This document shows, one piece after another, positions 40,620-48,405 of a stretch of DNA of 64,000 bases. This stretch comes from Lelliottia sp. WAP21. Its GTDB lineage: Bacteria; Pseudomonadota; Gammaproteobacteria; Enterobacterales; Enterobacteriaceae. Position numbers and translations under genes: made by a program. Each line of letters opens with the position of its first letter. Position 1 is the first letter of the stretch. Location: contig NZ_JAIWPG020000006.1 in the NCBI RefSeq assembly GCF_020532665.2, positions 62,001 to 126,000 on the forward strand. Reading direction: 5' to 3'. The notes under the pieces are model-generated. The model had not been told where the DNA came from. It saw only the letters and a program-made list of their open reading frames with translations, and did not search any database.

Positions 40620-41708
40620 TCATCGAAGCTGCTGCAACCGCGTTTCCCCGTCCTCCATCGACAGCTGATAAAGCGAAAAGGCGCAGTGCTTTTCGATAAG
40701 TTCTGCCAGTTCGGGTGAGTGGCTGGTGAGCCAGATCTGCGAGTAACGGCTGGCCTCGGCAATCAGGCTCGCCAGTGCGGGCAGCATTTGCGGATGCAGG
40801 CTATTTTCTGGTTCGTTAAGGGCGATAAATGCCGGCGGGCGTGGGCTTAACAGGGCCACCGCCAGGCACAGAAAACGTAGCGTGCCGTCGGAAAACTCGG
40901 CGGGCTCGAGCGGACGGCTTAATCCTTCGCGCTGCATCATCATGCGAAAACGGCCATCGCTATTGTCGCTGTAAAATATGCAGCCGGGAAAAGCCTGATC
41001 CAGAATACGCATCAGCAGCAGTTCGTCGCCAATTTCAACAATGGTCTGGAAAGCGGCCGCCAGGTTTGCACCGTCGCTGGCAAGGACCGGCGAGCGAAAG
41101 CCGACCTGTGGGGCTCGCATCGCCGAGCCGGAGGAGACGGAGAATTCGTGATAGAAACGCCAGTTGCGCAGCGATTCGCGCATCTGCGACACCTCCGGAT
41201 ACAGATGCGGTTCACCCAATTGTCCAAACACGGATTCGTTCTCATACAGCGTGCCGCTGTGGGTCACTTTTTCATGGTGGACGTTATTGAGGAACACCGT
41301 CTGATTCTTGCGTTGCATCAGGCGGGCAGAGGGGCGGCGATGCTGATTGCTCAGCCAAATCGACTCTTCTTTGATGACCGGGTCGAGGTTGAACTGCGAA
41401 GCATAGGGCACCTTTTCGACGAAACCGACCTGCAGCTCGTACTCATACGTATCGGATTCTACCGCCAGTGACATGCGCCGTAGCTGATCGCTGCGCGATT
41501 TCCCCGCCCAAAAAACCTTAAGGATGCCCCCTTCGTTTGCCAGCGCCTGCGAAAATTGCCCCTGAGCCGCGCTGTGCATCAGATGAATGGCTTTATAAAT
41601 ATTCGATTTACCGCTGCCGTTGGGGCCAAACACAATATTGAGCTGTGTCAGCTCCAGAGACTGGCGGCGAATCGAGCGGTAGTTTTCAATATGCAGCATT
41701 TTGATCAT
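40620..41708 (-). CDS. Stand-alone AAA (SMC/OLD-like) ATPase
   Basis: The 362-aa ABC/SMC-type ATPase has Walker A GPNGSGKS (28-35), a signature-like FSDGTLRFLCLAVAL, a Walker B-like FIALNEPENSLHP and the H-loop LTSHSPEL. It lacks a TOPRIM nuclease or other added domain. Such single-gene AAA15/AAA21 proteins occur both as housekeeping orphans and in defence loci; here no nuclease partner is adjacent. The ATG at 41708 was chosen over a GTG three codons upstream. It converges with the GlxA-type gene. Confidence 0.8.
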   Translation of the reverse strand: MIKMLHIENYRSIRRQSLELTQLNIVFGPNGSGKSNIYKAIHLMHSAAQGQFSQALANEGGILKVFWAGKSRSDQLRRMSLAVESDTYEYELQVGFVEKVPYASQFNLDPVIKEESIWLSNQHRRPSARLMQRKNQTVFLNNVHHEKVTHSGTLYENESVFGQLGEPHLYPEVSQMRESLRNWRFYHEFSVSSGSAMRAPQVGFRSPVLASDGANLAAAFQTIVEIGDELLLMRILDQAFPGCIFYSDNSDGRFRMMMQREGLSRPLEPAEFSDGTLRFLCLAVALLSPRPPAFIALNEPENSLHPQMLPALASLIAEASRYSQIWLTSHSPELAELIEKHCAFSLYQLSMEDGETRLQQLR

Positions 41709-41761
41709 CAGGGGCACCCGCAGTTGTCTTATAACCCTGTATATAATGCCAGTATTTTAAA

Positions 41762-41800
41762 AAAAAACCTAAAAAAAAGACGACAGTGAGGGTGTCGTCT
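41762..41800 (-). terminator. Terminator of the DUF523-DUF1722 gene
   Basis: On the minus strand AGACGAC (41800-41794) pairs with GTCGTCT (41785-41779) and is followed by a run of eight Ts and then a second T-run. It ends the transcript of the gene at 41855-42814. Confidence 0.85.
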
Positions 41801-41854
41801 AAGGGTGCTACCTGTACGGACCCTTCGGGCAAGGGGCCTTCGCTTTATGAAGCC

Positions 41855-42814
41855 TTAACTGATGGCGAGCCGTAACCCGAGCTCATCGGGATAGGGATCA
41901 AAGTAGTTCTGCGTCAGCAGATAGTTATCCGGATGCTCTGCCAGATAGTGCTTCAGCAGGGTCAACGGCGCGAGGATCGGCAACAGCCCCGCACGGTAAT
42001 TCAGAATCACCTGGCGTAGCTCAGAACGCTGGCGGGCGTTGAGCTTTTCACGGAAATAGCCCTGAATATGCATCAGCACGTTAGTGTGATTTTTACGCGA
42101 TGCAGGCTGTTTCAGGATCGCCATTAACTTGTCGCGATACGCCACAAAGAAGGCGTCGAGATCTTTCCACTCATGAAGCGATGCGACAAAGGGGCCGATT
42201 TCACGGTATGCGCGCTGATTGTGCGCCAGCAGTTGCAGCTTGTAGCGGCTGTGGAAGGCCAGCAGGGCACCGCGCGTCAGCCCTTTTGCGCGAATGGCGT
42301 TCAGTTCATGCAGGGCAAATATGCGGGCAATAAAGTTCTCGCGCAGCACCGGATCGTGCAGGCGTCCGTCTTCTTCCACCGGTAGCCACGGATATGCTTC
42401 CATCAACGCTGCGGTGAAGATCCCCACCCCAACTTTGCTACCCTGATTACCCTTTTCATCATACTGACGTACGCGCTCCATGCCGCAGCTTGGAGACTTA
42501 GCGCAGACGATAAAGCCGTCATAATGGGCGATAGTGGGCAGATATTTCGCCGTAAAATCAGTCATTTTATCGGTAACGTCATCATGCGGTGCGTGAGTAA
42601 AACGCATCTGGATATCGCCCACGGTCGTTTTCACCAGGCGCAGTGCCGGACGCGGAACCGGCAGGCCGATGGCCATCTCCGGACAGACGGGTTTGAAGGT
42701 TACCCGTTTTGCCAGAGCATCCATCACGAACCCCATTCGTTTATGGCCGCCGTCAAAGCGCACGGCCGATCCGGTCAGGCATCCGCTGATGCCGAGTACG
42801 GGCTGATTGTTCAT
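41855..42814 (-). CDS. DUF523-DUF1722 fusion (YbgA-like, TudS-type domain)
   Basis: The 319-aa protein joins an N-terminal DUF523 domain (1-150) with a DUF1722 domain (about 190-305), as in YbgA-type fusions. DUF523 includes the TudS thiouracil desulfidases that hold an iron-sulfur cluster by conserved cysteines. Here C12 (GISGCLTG), C44 (KPVCPE), C104 (IVCAKSP) and C110 (SCGMERVR) fit that pattern. Possible roles are thio-base desulfuration or a redox function; neither is shown. It is on the same strand as hiuH and the MerR-type regulator upstream. Confidence 0.85.
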   Translation of the reverse strand: MNNQPVLGISGCLTGSAVRFDGGHKRMGFVMDALAKRVTFKPVCPEMAIGLPVPRPALRLVKTTVGDIQMRFTHAPHDDVTDKMTDFTAKYLPTIAHYDGFIVCAKSPSCGMERVRQYDEKGNQGSKVGVGIFTAALMEAYPWLPVEEDGRLHDPVLRENFIARIFALHELNAIRAKGLTRGALLAFHSRYKLQLLAHNQRAYREIGPFVASLHEWKDLDAFFVAYRDKLMAILKQPASRKNHTNVLMHIQGYFREKLNARQRSELRQVILNYRAGLLPILAPLTLLKHYLAEHPDNYLLTQNYFDPYPDELGLRLAIS

Positions 42815-42989
42815 GAGACGCTCCTCAGGAGATCTGTTTTGTGGCGATAAAAACAGTATAGCTAAAACTTACACAAATGCGATTGTTTGTCTAAGTTTCG
42901 GAGGGTTTAATTTTATATATTTAGTATAAACAGAGGGATAGGCGTTAAAAAAAAGGCGCTTAACAGAGGGTGTTAAGCGCCAGACAAGA

Positions 42990-43400
42990 TCAGCTGCCTT
43001 TATAGGTGGAATAACCGTACTGGCTTAACAGCAGAGGAATGTGCAGTTTTTCGTTCGTGCGGGTCACGGTGAACTGAACCGGGATCTCCGGGAAGAAGGA
43101 TTCCAGTTTCTGGCTCTGGAAGTAGTCGTGGGTTTTGAATGTCACTTTATAGACACCCGGCAGCATGTCCTGATCCTGCGGATACAAGGATTTGATTCTG
43201 CCGTCAGCGTCGGTTTTGCCACTTGCAACCGACGTCCAGTTATTCTGCTGCTGTTTTTCCAGCGTTACGGTGACGCCCGGAGACGGCAGCCCGGTTTGCT
43301 GATTCAGAATATGAACACTTAATGTACCCGCCGGTGCGCTAAATGCCGCCGGAACCATTGCAAGAGAAGAAAGAATAATAAGGCCAGAGAGTTTATTCAC
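42990..43400 (-). CDS. hiuH: Periplasmic 5-hydroxyisourate hydrolase HiuH
   Basis: The 136-aa transthyretin-like protein has a signal peptide (1-21, ending PAAFSA) and the HIU hydrolase motifs [17 protein letters not shown] (catalytic His) and [16 protein letters not shown] at the C-terminus. The family C-terminal signature is YRGS; here it is YKGS, a conservative change next to the active site. It converts 5-hydroxyisourate to OHCU in urate breakdown or scavenging. No other urate genes are in the window. Confidence 0.92.
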   Translation of the reverse strand: MNKLSGLIILSSLAMVPAAFSAPAGTLSVHILNQQTGLPSPGVTVTLEKQQQNNWTSVASGKTDADGRIKSLYPQDQDMLPGVYKVTFKTHDYFQSQKLESFFPEIPVQFTVTRTNEKLHIPLLLSQYGYSTYKGS

Positions 43401-43495
43401 GTTGATGTCCTGTCAGATTAAATCACAGGAGAAAATCTAGCAGGTTGATTGCGAAAGAATATTCAACTTTTCGTGATAACTGCCGCAGCCCTGTT

Positions 43496-44224
43496 TTACA
43501 GGGCCACCACTTCAAGGGAAATGACCTGCTCGCGCCATTTATCGATCTGTTTTTTCCGCGTGACCGTGAGCTTGCCGCTGGTCACTAATAGCCATTTGCG
43601 ACCAGCAAATATTTCGGGCGCCAGCGCCGCAGGTGTTCCGGGCAGGACATCAACGCGGTGGCCTTGTCCGGTACGTTTTAGCGCTTCCAGCCAGACTTCA
43701 CACGCGTCGGTTAATTGCCAGCCGGTAATAAGATAATTATCGCCCGGCGCTTTGCGATCGCCTTCCAGACAAAATGAGGTGTAGGAAATAATAATGCCGT
43801 CCAGGACTTCGCGCAGCGTCATCATGGCAGGAATATTTGCCGATAAACTGCTACGCAGAGGGCGTAATACATCGGTCACCAATTCCGGACGGGGATATTC
43901 ACGGCCTGCGTCATATATCATCTGGCGCAAGGACTCTATTTTCCCCTCTTTCAGGCGCTGGAGCATGGACTCCTGTAAGGTGATCCAGTTATTGGTCCGC
44001 TGCTTGCCGGGACGTTCGAGCAACGGTTTAACTTGCCCAATTGGCACGCCTTTTTTCACCCAGTCGAGAATGCGCTGAGCCTGCTTAATATCCTCGTCGC
44101 TGTAAAGACGATGACCGCCATCGGTGCGCAAGGGTTTAAGCAAACCATAGCGGCTCTGCCAGGCACGAAGCGTGGTGGCATTGATACCGCAAAGCCTGGC
44201 AAACTCGCCGATGGAATAAGACAT
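43496..44224 (-). CDS. MerR-family regulator (MlrA/BluR-like)
   Basis: The 242-aa protein has an N-terminal MerR winged helix (1-70, SIGEFARLCGINATTLRAWQSRYGLLKPLRTDGGHRLYS in outline) and a C-terminal region of about 170 residues like the sensor part of MlrA/BluR-type regulators. No cysteine metal site is evident. It heads a minus-strand run with hiuH and the DUF523 gene and may control one of them. A separate promoter lies before blc on the other strand. Confidence 0.85.
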   Translation of the reverse strand: MSYSIGEFARLCGINATTLRAWQSRYGLLKPLRTDGGHRLYSDEDIKQAQRILDWVKKGVPIGQVKPLLERPGKQRTNNWITLQESMLQRLKEGKIESLRQMIYDAGREYPRPELVTDVLRPLRSSLSANIPAMMTLREVLDGIIISYTSFCLEGDRKAPGDNYLITGWQLTDACEVWLEALKRTGQGHRVDVLPGTPAALAPEIFAGRKWLLVTSGKLTVTRKKQIDKWREQVISLEVVAL

Positions 44225-44342
44225 GGATGACGCCCGCTAAAAAAAGATAAGTCTTAATATACTACGAATATTCATCCCTTGAGTGAAGCCGGTGCCGCGT
44301 GCACTACACTTAACATCCAAGGTTCACTGGAAAGGAGTTCTT

Positions 44343-44867
44343 ATGAAGTTATGGCCCGTTTTGACAGGCGTCGCGATCTCCCTCGCGCTGGTAGCCTGTA
44401 AATCACCCACCCCGCCTAAAGGGGTTCAACCCATTACTGATTTTGATGCCGGGCGTTATTTAGGCAAATGGTATGAGGTCGCACGTCTGGAAAACCGCTT
44501 TGAGCGTGGACTTCAACAGGTGACAGCGACCTACGGCAAGCGTAGCGATGGCGGTATCAGCGTGCTGAACCGGGGCTACGATCCGGTGAAAAATAAGTGG
44601 AATGAGAGCGAAGGTAAGGCCTATTTCACCGGCAAGCCCACGACGGCCGCGCTGAAAGTCTCCTTCTTTGGCCCGTTTTACGGCGGTTATAACGTGATTG
44701 CGCTTGATGATAAATATCAGTACGCGCTGGTCAGTGGACCGAATCGCGATTATCTCTGGCTCCTGTCGCGTACGCCGAATATGCCTGACGCGGTGAAGCA
44801 AGATTACCTGAATATCGCAAAAGGGCTGGGGTTCCGCGTCGACCAACTGGTGTGGGTAAAACAGTAA
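44343..44867 (+). CDS. blc: Outer-membrane lipocalin Blc
   Basis: The 174-aa lipoprotein has a lipobox LVAC (C19) with Lys at +2, directing it to the outer membrane. The lipocalin signature YLGKWYEVARLENRFERG and the later VSGPNRDYLWLLSRTP motif are present. Blc binds lysophospholipids and is made in stationary phase or envelope stress in E. coli. ATG 44343 follows AAAGGAG. Confidence 0.95.
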   Translation: MKLWPVLTGVAISLALVACKSPTPPKGVQPITDFDAGRYLGKWYEVARLENRFERGLQQVTATYGKRSDGGISVLNRGYDPVKNKWNESEGKAYFTGKPTTAALKVSFFGPFYGGYNVIALDDKYQYALVSGPNRDYLWLLSRTPNMPDAVKQDYLNIAKGLGFRVDQLVWVKQ

Positions 44868-45178
44868 GAAAGGGCGCAACGATATTCGTGCTTTTTTCGT
44901 AGGGCAATGTCGTTGCGCGTCGTTATACGCCCGTTCAGGCCAATCTGAACGGCAAACATTTCGCAAAGTCGCATCTGTAAAAGATGATGTTAAATTCGAT
45001 CAGAATTGATCGGACACCCGCTTTGAACTGACACAAGCTGTCAGCGCCACGCTCTACTCTTATCCTCACGCTTCCTATCAATAATCGTAGGGCGTCTTAA
45101 GTTTCTTTTTTTTTGGCCGTTAACTCTTTCTAAAAGAGTTAAGCCATTTTCATCACCTTTAACGCAGCGAGACCCCCA
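44868..45178. other. 311-bp intergenic region upstream of the dynamin operon
   Basis: No gene is seen. It holds several inverted repeats. GCGCAACGA (44874-44882) with TCGTTGCGC (44910-44918) could form a long hairpin after blc. CGATCA-GAAT-TGATCG lies at 44997-45012, and CTGACA-N5-TGTCAG near 45028-45044. A 10-bp perfect dyad is at 45120-45142. No ribosome-binding site of normal strength precedes the first GTPase start. Confidence 0.55.
45120..45142. promoter_or_regulatory. Perfect 10-bp inverted repeat before the dynamin operon
   Basis: TTAACTCTTT (45120-45129), CTA, AAAGAGTTAA (45133-45142) ends 36 bp before the first GTPase start. A T-rich run precedes it. It may be an operator for an unlinked regulator or an mRNA leader hairpin. 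No downstream T-run makes it a terminator. Confidence 0.6.
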
Positions 45179-46012
45179 ATGGTTAATGTCTGTACACCTT
45201 CGCACGCCTCGTTATTACAAAAGGCAGATGCCTTACTTGAGCAGGAGATCACCGCAGGTAAACCGATTATTGCCGCGTGGGGATTAATGAATGCAGGAAA
45301 AAGCTATCTGCTCAACATGCTCACGAACCACATTCAAACCGAATGCTTTCGCACGAATGACATCCGTGAAACGGCGGAATTAAGCGAATTTGAAACCGAC
45401 GATTTTATTTTCCTCGATACTCCCGGCCTTGATGCCAATAATGCCGATGACCTGATCGCGCTGCAGGGTGTGGCGAAAGCGGATATTGTCCTGTTTGTAC
45501 ACCAGCCTCAGGGTGAGCTGGAACAGATAGAAATGGATTTTTTGCGCCAGCTAAAAGCCTCATTCGGAGAGTATGCCGAACAAAATATCATTCTTATTCT
45601 GAGCAAAGCGGATGTCGAAAGCGCTGAGAATATCGCTGCTATTGAAAAGCGCATGCTGGAACAATGCCGCAACGACCTTGGCTTTATGCCACGCTGCTAT
45701 GCCCTCTCGGGTTCACGCTTCCACGCGGGCGTCATGCAAAAACAGGAAGGTCTTATTCGCGCCAGCCGTCTTTACGATTTGGCGGAACATCTGGACGGAT
45801 TAAATACCGATACGGTTAACGTAAAACGTGAGCGTCAACGCATGGCCGTAGAAGAGATTATCGCGGAGTTTATCCAGGCTGAGACGGCGCTGCGTGAACA
45901 ATTTGCACGTAAAAAATCTCAAATCCATAACGGTTTCCAGCCTTTCGATAAGGTGATGGAAAACTTCCGCGCTTCAATGGAGCACTCCCTCAAAAACTTC
46001 CCCGCTGTCTAA
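45179..46012 (+). CDS. Dynamin-like small GTPase, first gene of operon
   Basis: The 277-aa cytoplasmic GTPase has G1 GLMNAGKS (35-42), G3 DTPG (80-83) and an unusual G4 SKAD (142-145, family N/TKxD). The N-A-G-K-S form of the P-loop is typical of bacterial dynamin-like proteins. The C-terminal 70 residues are helical (ERQRMAVEEIIAEFIQAETALREQF). It lacks the long stalk and paddle of the two larger GTPases downstream, so it is best seen as a partner or regulator. It likely corresponds to one of the Leo partner GTPases of enterotoxigenic E. coli, an inference from context. The next gene starts 11 bp downstream. Confidence 0.8.
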   Translation: MVNVCTPSHASLLQKADALLEQEITAGKPIIAAWGLMNAGKSYLLNMLTNHIQTECFRTNDIRETAELSEFETDDFIFLDTPGLDANNADDLIALQGVAKADIVLFVHQPQGELEQIEMDFLRQLKASFGEYAEQNIILILSKADVESAENIAAIEKRMLEQCRNDLGFMPRCYALSGSRFHAGVMQKQEGLIRASRLYDLAEHLDGLNTDTVNVKRERQRMAVEEIIAEFIQAETALREQFARKKSQIHNGFQPFDKVMENFRASMEHSLKNFPAV

Positions 46013-46023
46013 GGAGAGAGCAA

Positions 46024-46560
46024 ATGGCACTTCCGTGGTTAATTGGCGCAGCGGTTTTAGGCGTAGGCGCACTCATTGCTTCTGCATCCAGCGATGACGA
46101 CAGCTCAAACGGTAACGGAGACGACGAAGAACGCCGCCGCCGGGAACGCGCCGAACGGGAACGTCGTGAGCGCGAACAGCAGGAGGAGCGTGACTCCATC
46201 AAAGCGGCGCTCATAAAAGAAGGCGAGGAGCGTCGCGCTGATTTCGAGCACACTTTGACGGGGTGGGTCGATGTCGCCTGGCAAAGTCAGCCGGCATTTA
46301 AAGCCGTCGTTTTACAAACCGGAAAACAATACAAGCGCGTGGTTGCGGAATCTTTCACTGATATCAATGAACTTGTGATGTTGAATCGCACCACCCAGGA
46401 AAACCTCACGGAGTTTGAAGCCTGCTACGACGTTGAGTTGACCATGACGGAACAATTTTATGACGCCGTAGACGAGCTGATTGATTGCCAGGAACAATTG
46501 CAGGTGCTTCAGGACTACCGCGAGCAGTTTGAGCGCATTCGCCAGCATTTGAGTCGCTAA
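46024..46560 (+). CDS. Membrane-anchored coiled-coil protein in dynamin operon
   Basis: The 178-aa protein is not recognised as a named family. Residues 3-20 form one glycine/alanine-rich membrane helix (WLIGAAVLGVGALIASA). Next comes an acidic Ser/Asp/Asn linker (21-34), then a highly charged Arg/Glu coiled coil (35-65) and a helical domain (about 80-178). With a membrane anchor and coiled coil it could tether or recruit the GTPases to the inner membrane. It has a good AAGGAGAGAG ribosome-binding site and lies between GTPase genes in the operon. Confidence 0.72.
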   Translation: MALPWLIGAAVLGVGALIASASSDDDSSNGNGDDEERRRRERAERERREREQQEERDSIKAALIKEGEERRADFEHTLTGWVDVAWQSQPAFKAVVLQTGKQYKRVVAESFTDINELVMLNRTTQENLTEFEACYDVELTMTEQFYDAVDELIDCQEQLQVLQDYREQFERIRQHLSR

Positions 46561-46577
46561 GAAGGTAGAGAGAACAC

Positions 46578-48404
46578 ATGAATAACGAGATGCTGCGCGA
46601 AGACCTGCTGGACTCTTTTCAGACGCTGCAGGCGCAATTCGATGCCTCGCTGGACCAGGCCAAAGCGTTAGATAAAACCTTTGCTGACCATTACACACGG
46701 TTTCACACCAATCTGTTCGGGCTTCTGGAAGACGCGCAGGCAAAGCTGCCGGAGACCAGCCCGTTAAGTGAGTCGCTGAGCGGGTTTATCTCCGGGCTAA
46801 AAACGCTCGATAAGGCCTGGAAAACCAAGCTGGAGAAACAAAACAAAGGGCTAAGCTTTCGCCAGAATTTTGAAGATTCGCTGTTGGTATATGTCTATGG
46901 GAAAGTGAAATCGGGTAAAAGCTCGCTGGGGAATTATATGGCCTGGGGGCATGTTAATCCGACCGCTGAGCAGCAGAAAGGGAACACCGCGCTGAGCTAT
47001 AAATCCTATGACAATACGGATGCCGAAAACGGCGACGCGCAGCACGAAGCAGAGCAGCAGGGCAAATTCCGCGTGGATGCAACGGAGGCGACCAGTTCTA
47101 TTCAGAGCTTTCGCCTGCCGGGCCTGACCTGGGTCGATTCTCCTGGCTTGCACTCCGTGCGGTCACAAAATGGCGAGCTGGCGAAAGAGCATGCCGATCA
47201 TGCTGACCTGATTTTGTATACCATGAAATCGGATGCGCCGGGCAGGGCCAGCGATCTCCATGAGATCCGCCAGCTCGTTGGCAAAGAAAAAAGCATCATG
47301 CTGTTGTTGACGGGTAGCGATAAAAAACAGCACGGCTGGGATGCGGTCAGGGAGGAGCCGACAGAGCTTTGCGTAATGAAATCCCGCCAGGATCGCGAGA
47401 TGCAGCAGAAATTCGTGCGCGACGAACTGCAAAGCAGCCAGATTGATGCCAGCGAAGTGGATATTTTGTCGGTCTCTGCCCGCTATGCGGAATTACATGC
47501 AGACAACCCTGCGGCCATCCACGACAGCGGCATGGGACAGCTTTTTGCCCGACTGCATGAAATATCACAGGCGCGTGGCGTGCGCATGAAGCGCGCCGTG
47601 CCAATGACCAATTTTAAAAACTTCTTAACCGGTTGCCTGCTGGAAGTGGCGGAGTATCACCAGTTAACGGGCTCGTGGGCAACGATGCTGAGTACCCTGA
47701 ACGCAAACGTGCAGAAAAAGGTCGTGCCCGCAACGCGTGAGGCGCAATCTGCCCTGCGCAACGCCATCGTTTCGCGCTTTGATGCTATGGCCGCGTCTCG
47801 CGATGATGAACAGCACCTTAACCGTGCGCTGCAGAACGCTCAGCCTCAGTGGGATAACCTCAGGGCCACGCTGGTAGACAACGCGCTGGAGGCCATTTTA
47901 GACGACGTGATGAAGGCGTTTAAAACGGCAGTGATCACAACGTGGCACCAGTCGCCGTTGACGCTGCCGTCGTTCTCGCTGGAGAAAGTCACCGAGCAAA
48001 TCCCGGAGGGATATACCAAAAGCACACGGGGACGTAACGGTGGGATAGGCGCATTGTTAGGCGGCGCCGCAGGCATGTTGCTTGGTCCGGTGGGCGCGGC
48101 AATCGGTGCCAGCATCGGCGCGGGTATTGGCTCCATGACAGGTGACAGCGCTCAGCAGACGACGCGCACAATTGAAATTGCCGTGGGCGACAACCTCAAC
48201 GAGGTGCGGGATCAGGTGCTGAATTTCTATCACGACAGCATTGAGCGCGAAATCCGGCATAAAGTTAACACGCTGTTTAGCGCGTTGCTTGAGGATATGG
48301 AAGCGTCCTGCACGAAACTGAATGATGAAATTAAAGCCTTTGAGTGTGCGTTGATCGCGTTGAAAACACGTGCCGAAAAACAGCTAGCCAGCGAGGTTCA
48401 CTAA
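46578..48404 (+). CDS. Large dynamin-like GTPase with glycine-zipper membrane segment
   Basis: The 608-aa protein has an N-terminal helical region (1-95) and a GTPase with G1 GKVKSGKS (108-115), G3 DSPG (187-190) and G4-like TGSD (245-248). A long helical stalk follows (340-475), then a glycine-zipper hydrophobic stretch at 488-522 (GGIGALLGGAAGMLLGPVG and on) that looks like a membrane-inserting paddle, then a C-terminal helix returning to the stalk. This is the bacterial dynamin architecture, expected to bind and remodel membrane. A one-nucleotide gap to the next gene implies coupled translation. LeoB- or LeoC-type relationship is likely but not provable here. Confidence 0.82.
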   Translation: MNNEMLREDLLDSFQTLQAQFDASLDQAKALDKTFADHYTRFHTNLFGLLEDAQAKLPETSPLSESLSGFISGLKTLDKAWKTKLEKQNKGLSFRQNFEDSLLVYVYGKVKSGKSSLGNYMAWGHVNPTAEQQKGNTALSYKSYDNTDAENGDAQHEAEQQGKFRVDATEATSSIQSFRLPGLTWVDSPGLHSVRSQNGELAKEHADHADLILYTMKSDAPGRASDLHEIRQLVGKEKSIMLLLTGSDKKQHGWDAVREEPTELCVMKSRQDREMQQKFVRDELQSSQIDASEVDILSVSARYAELHADNPAAIHDSGMGQLFARLHEISQARGVRMKRAVPMTNFKNFLTGCLLEVAEYHQLTGSWATMLSTLNANVQKKVVPATREAQSALRNAIVSRFDAMAASRDDEQHLNRALQNAQPQWDNLRATLVDNALEAILDDVMKAFKTAVITTWHQSPLTLPSFSLEKVTEQIPEGYTKSTRGRNGGIGALLGGAAGMLLGPVGAAIGASIGAGIGSMTGDSAQQTTRTIEIAVGDNLNEVRDQVLNFYHDSIEREIRHKVNTLFSALLEDMEASCTKLNDEIKAFECALIALKTRAEKQLASEVH

Positions 48405-48405
48405 C

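Noticed and set aside
41806-41854. Second terminator or small RNA after the DUF523 gene
   Set aside because: Short GC-rich complementarities are present but no stem with a T-run beyond the one already called.
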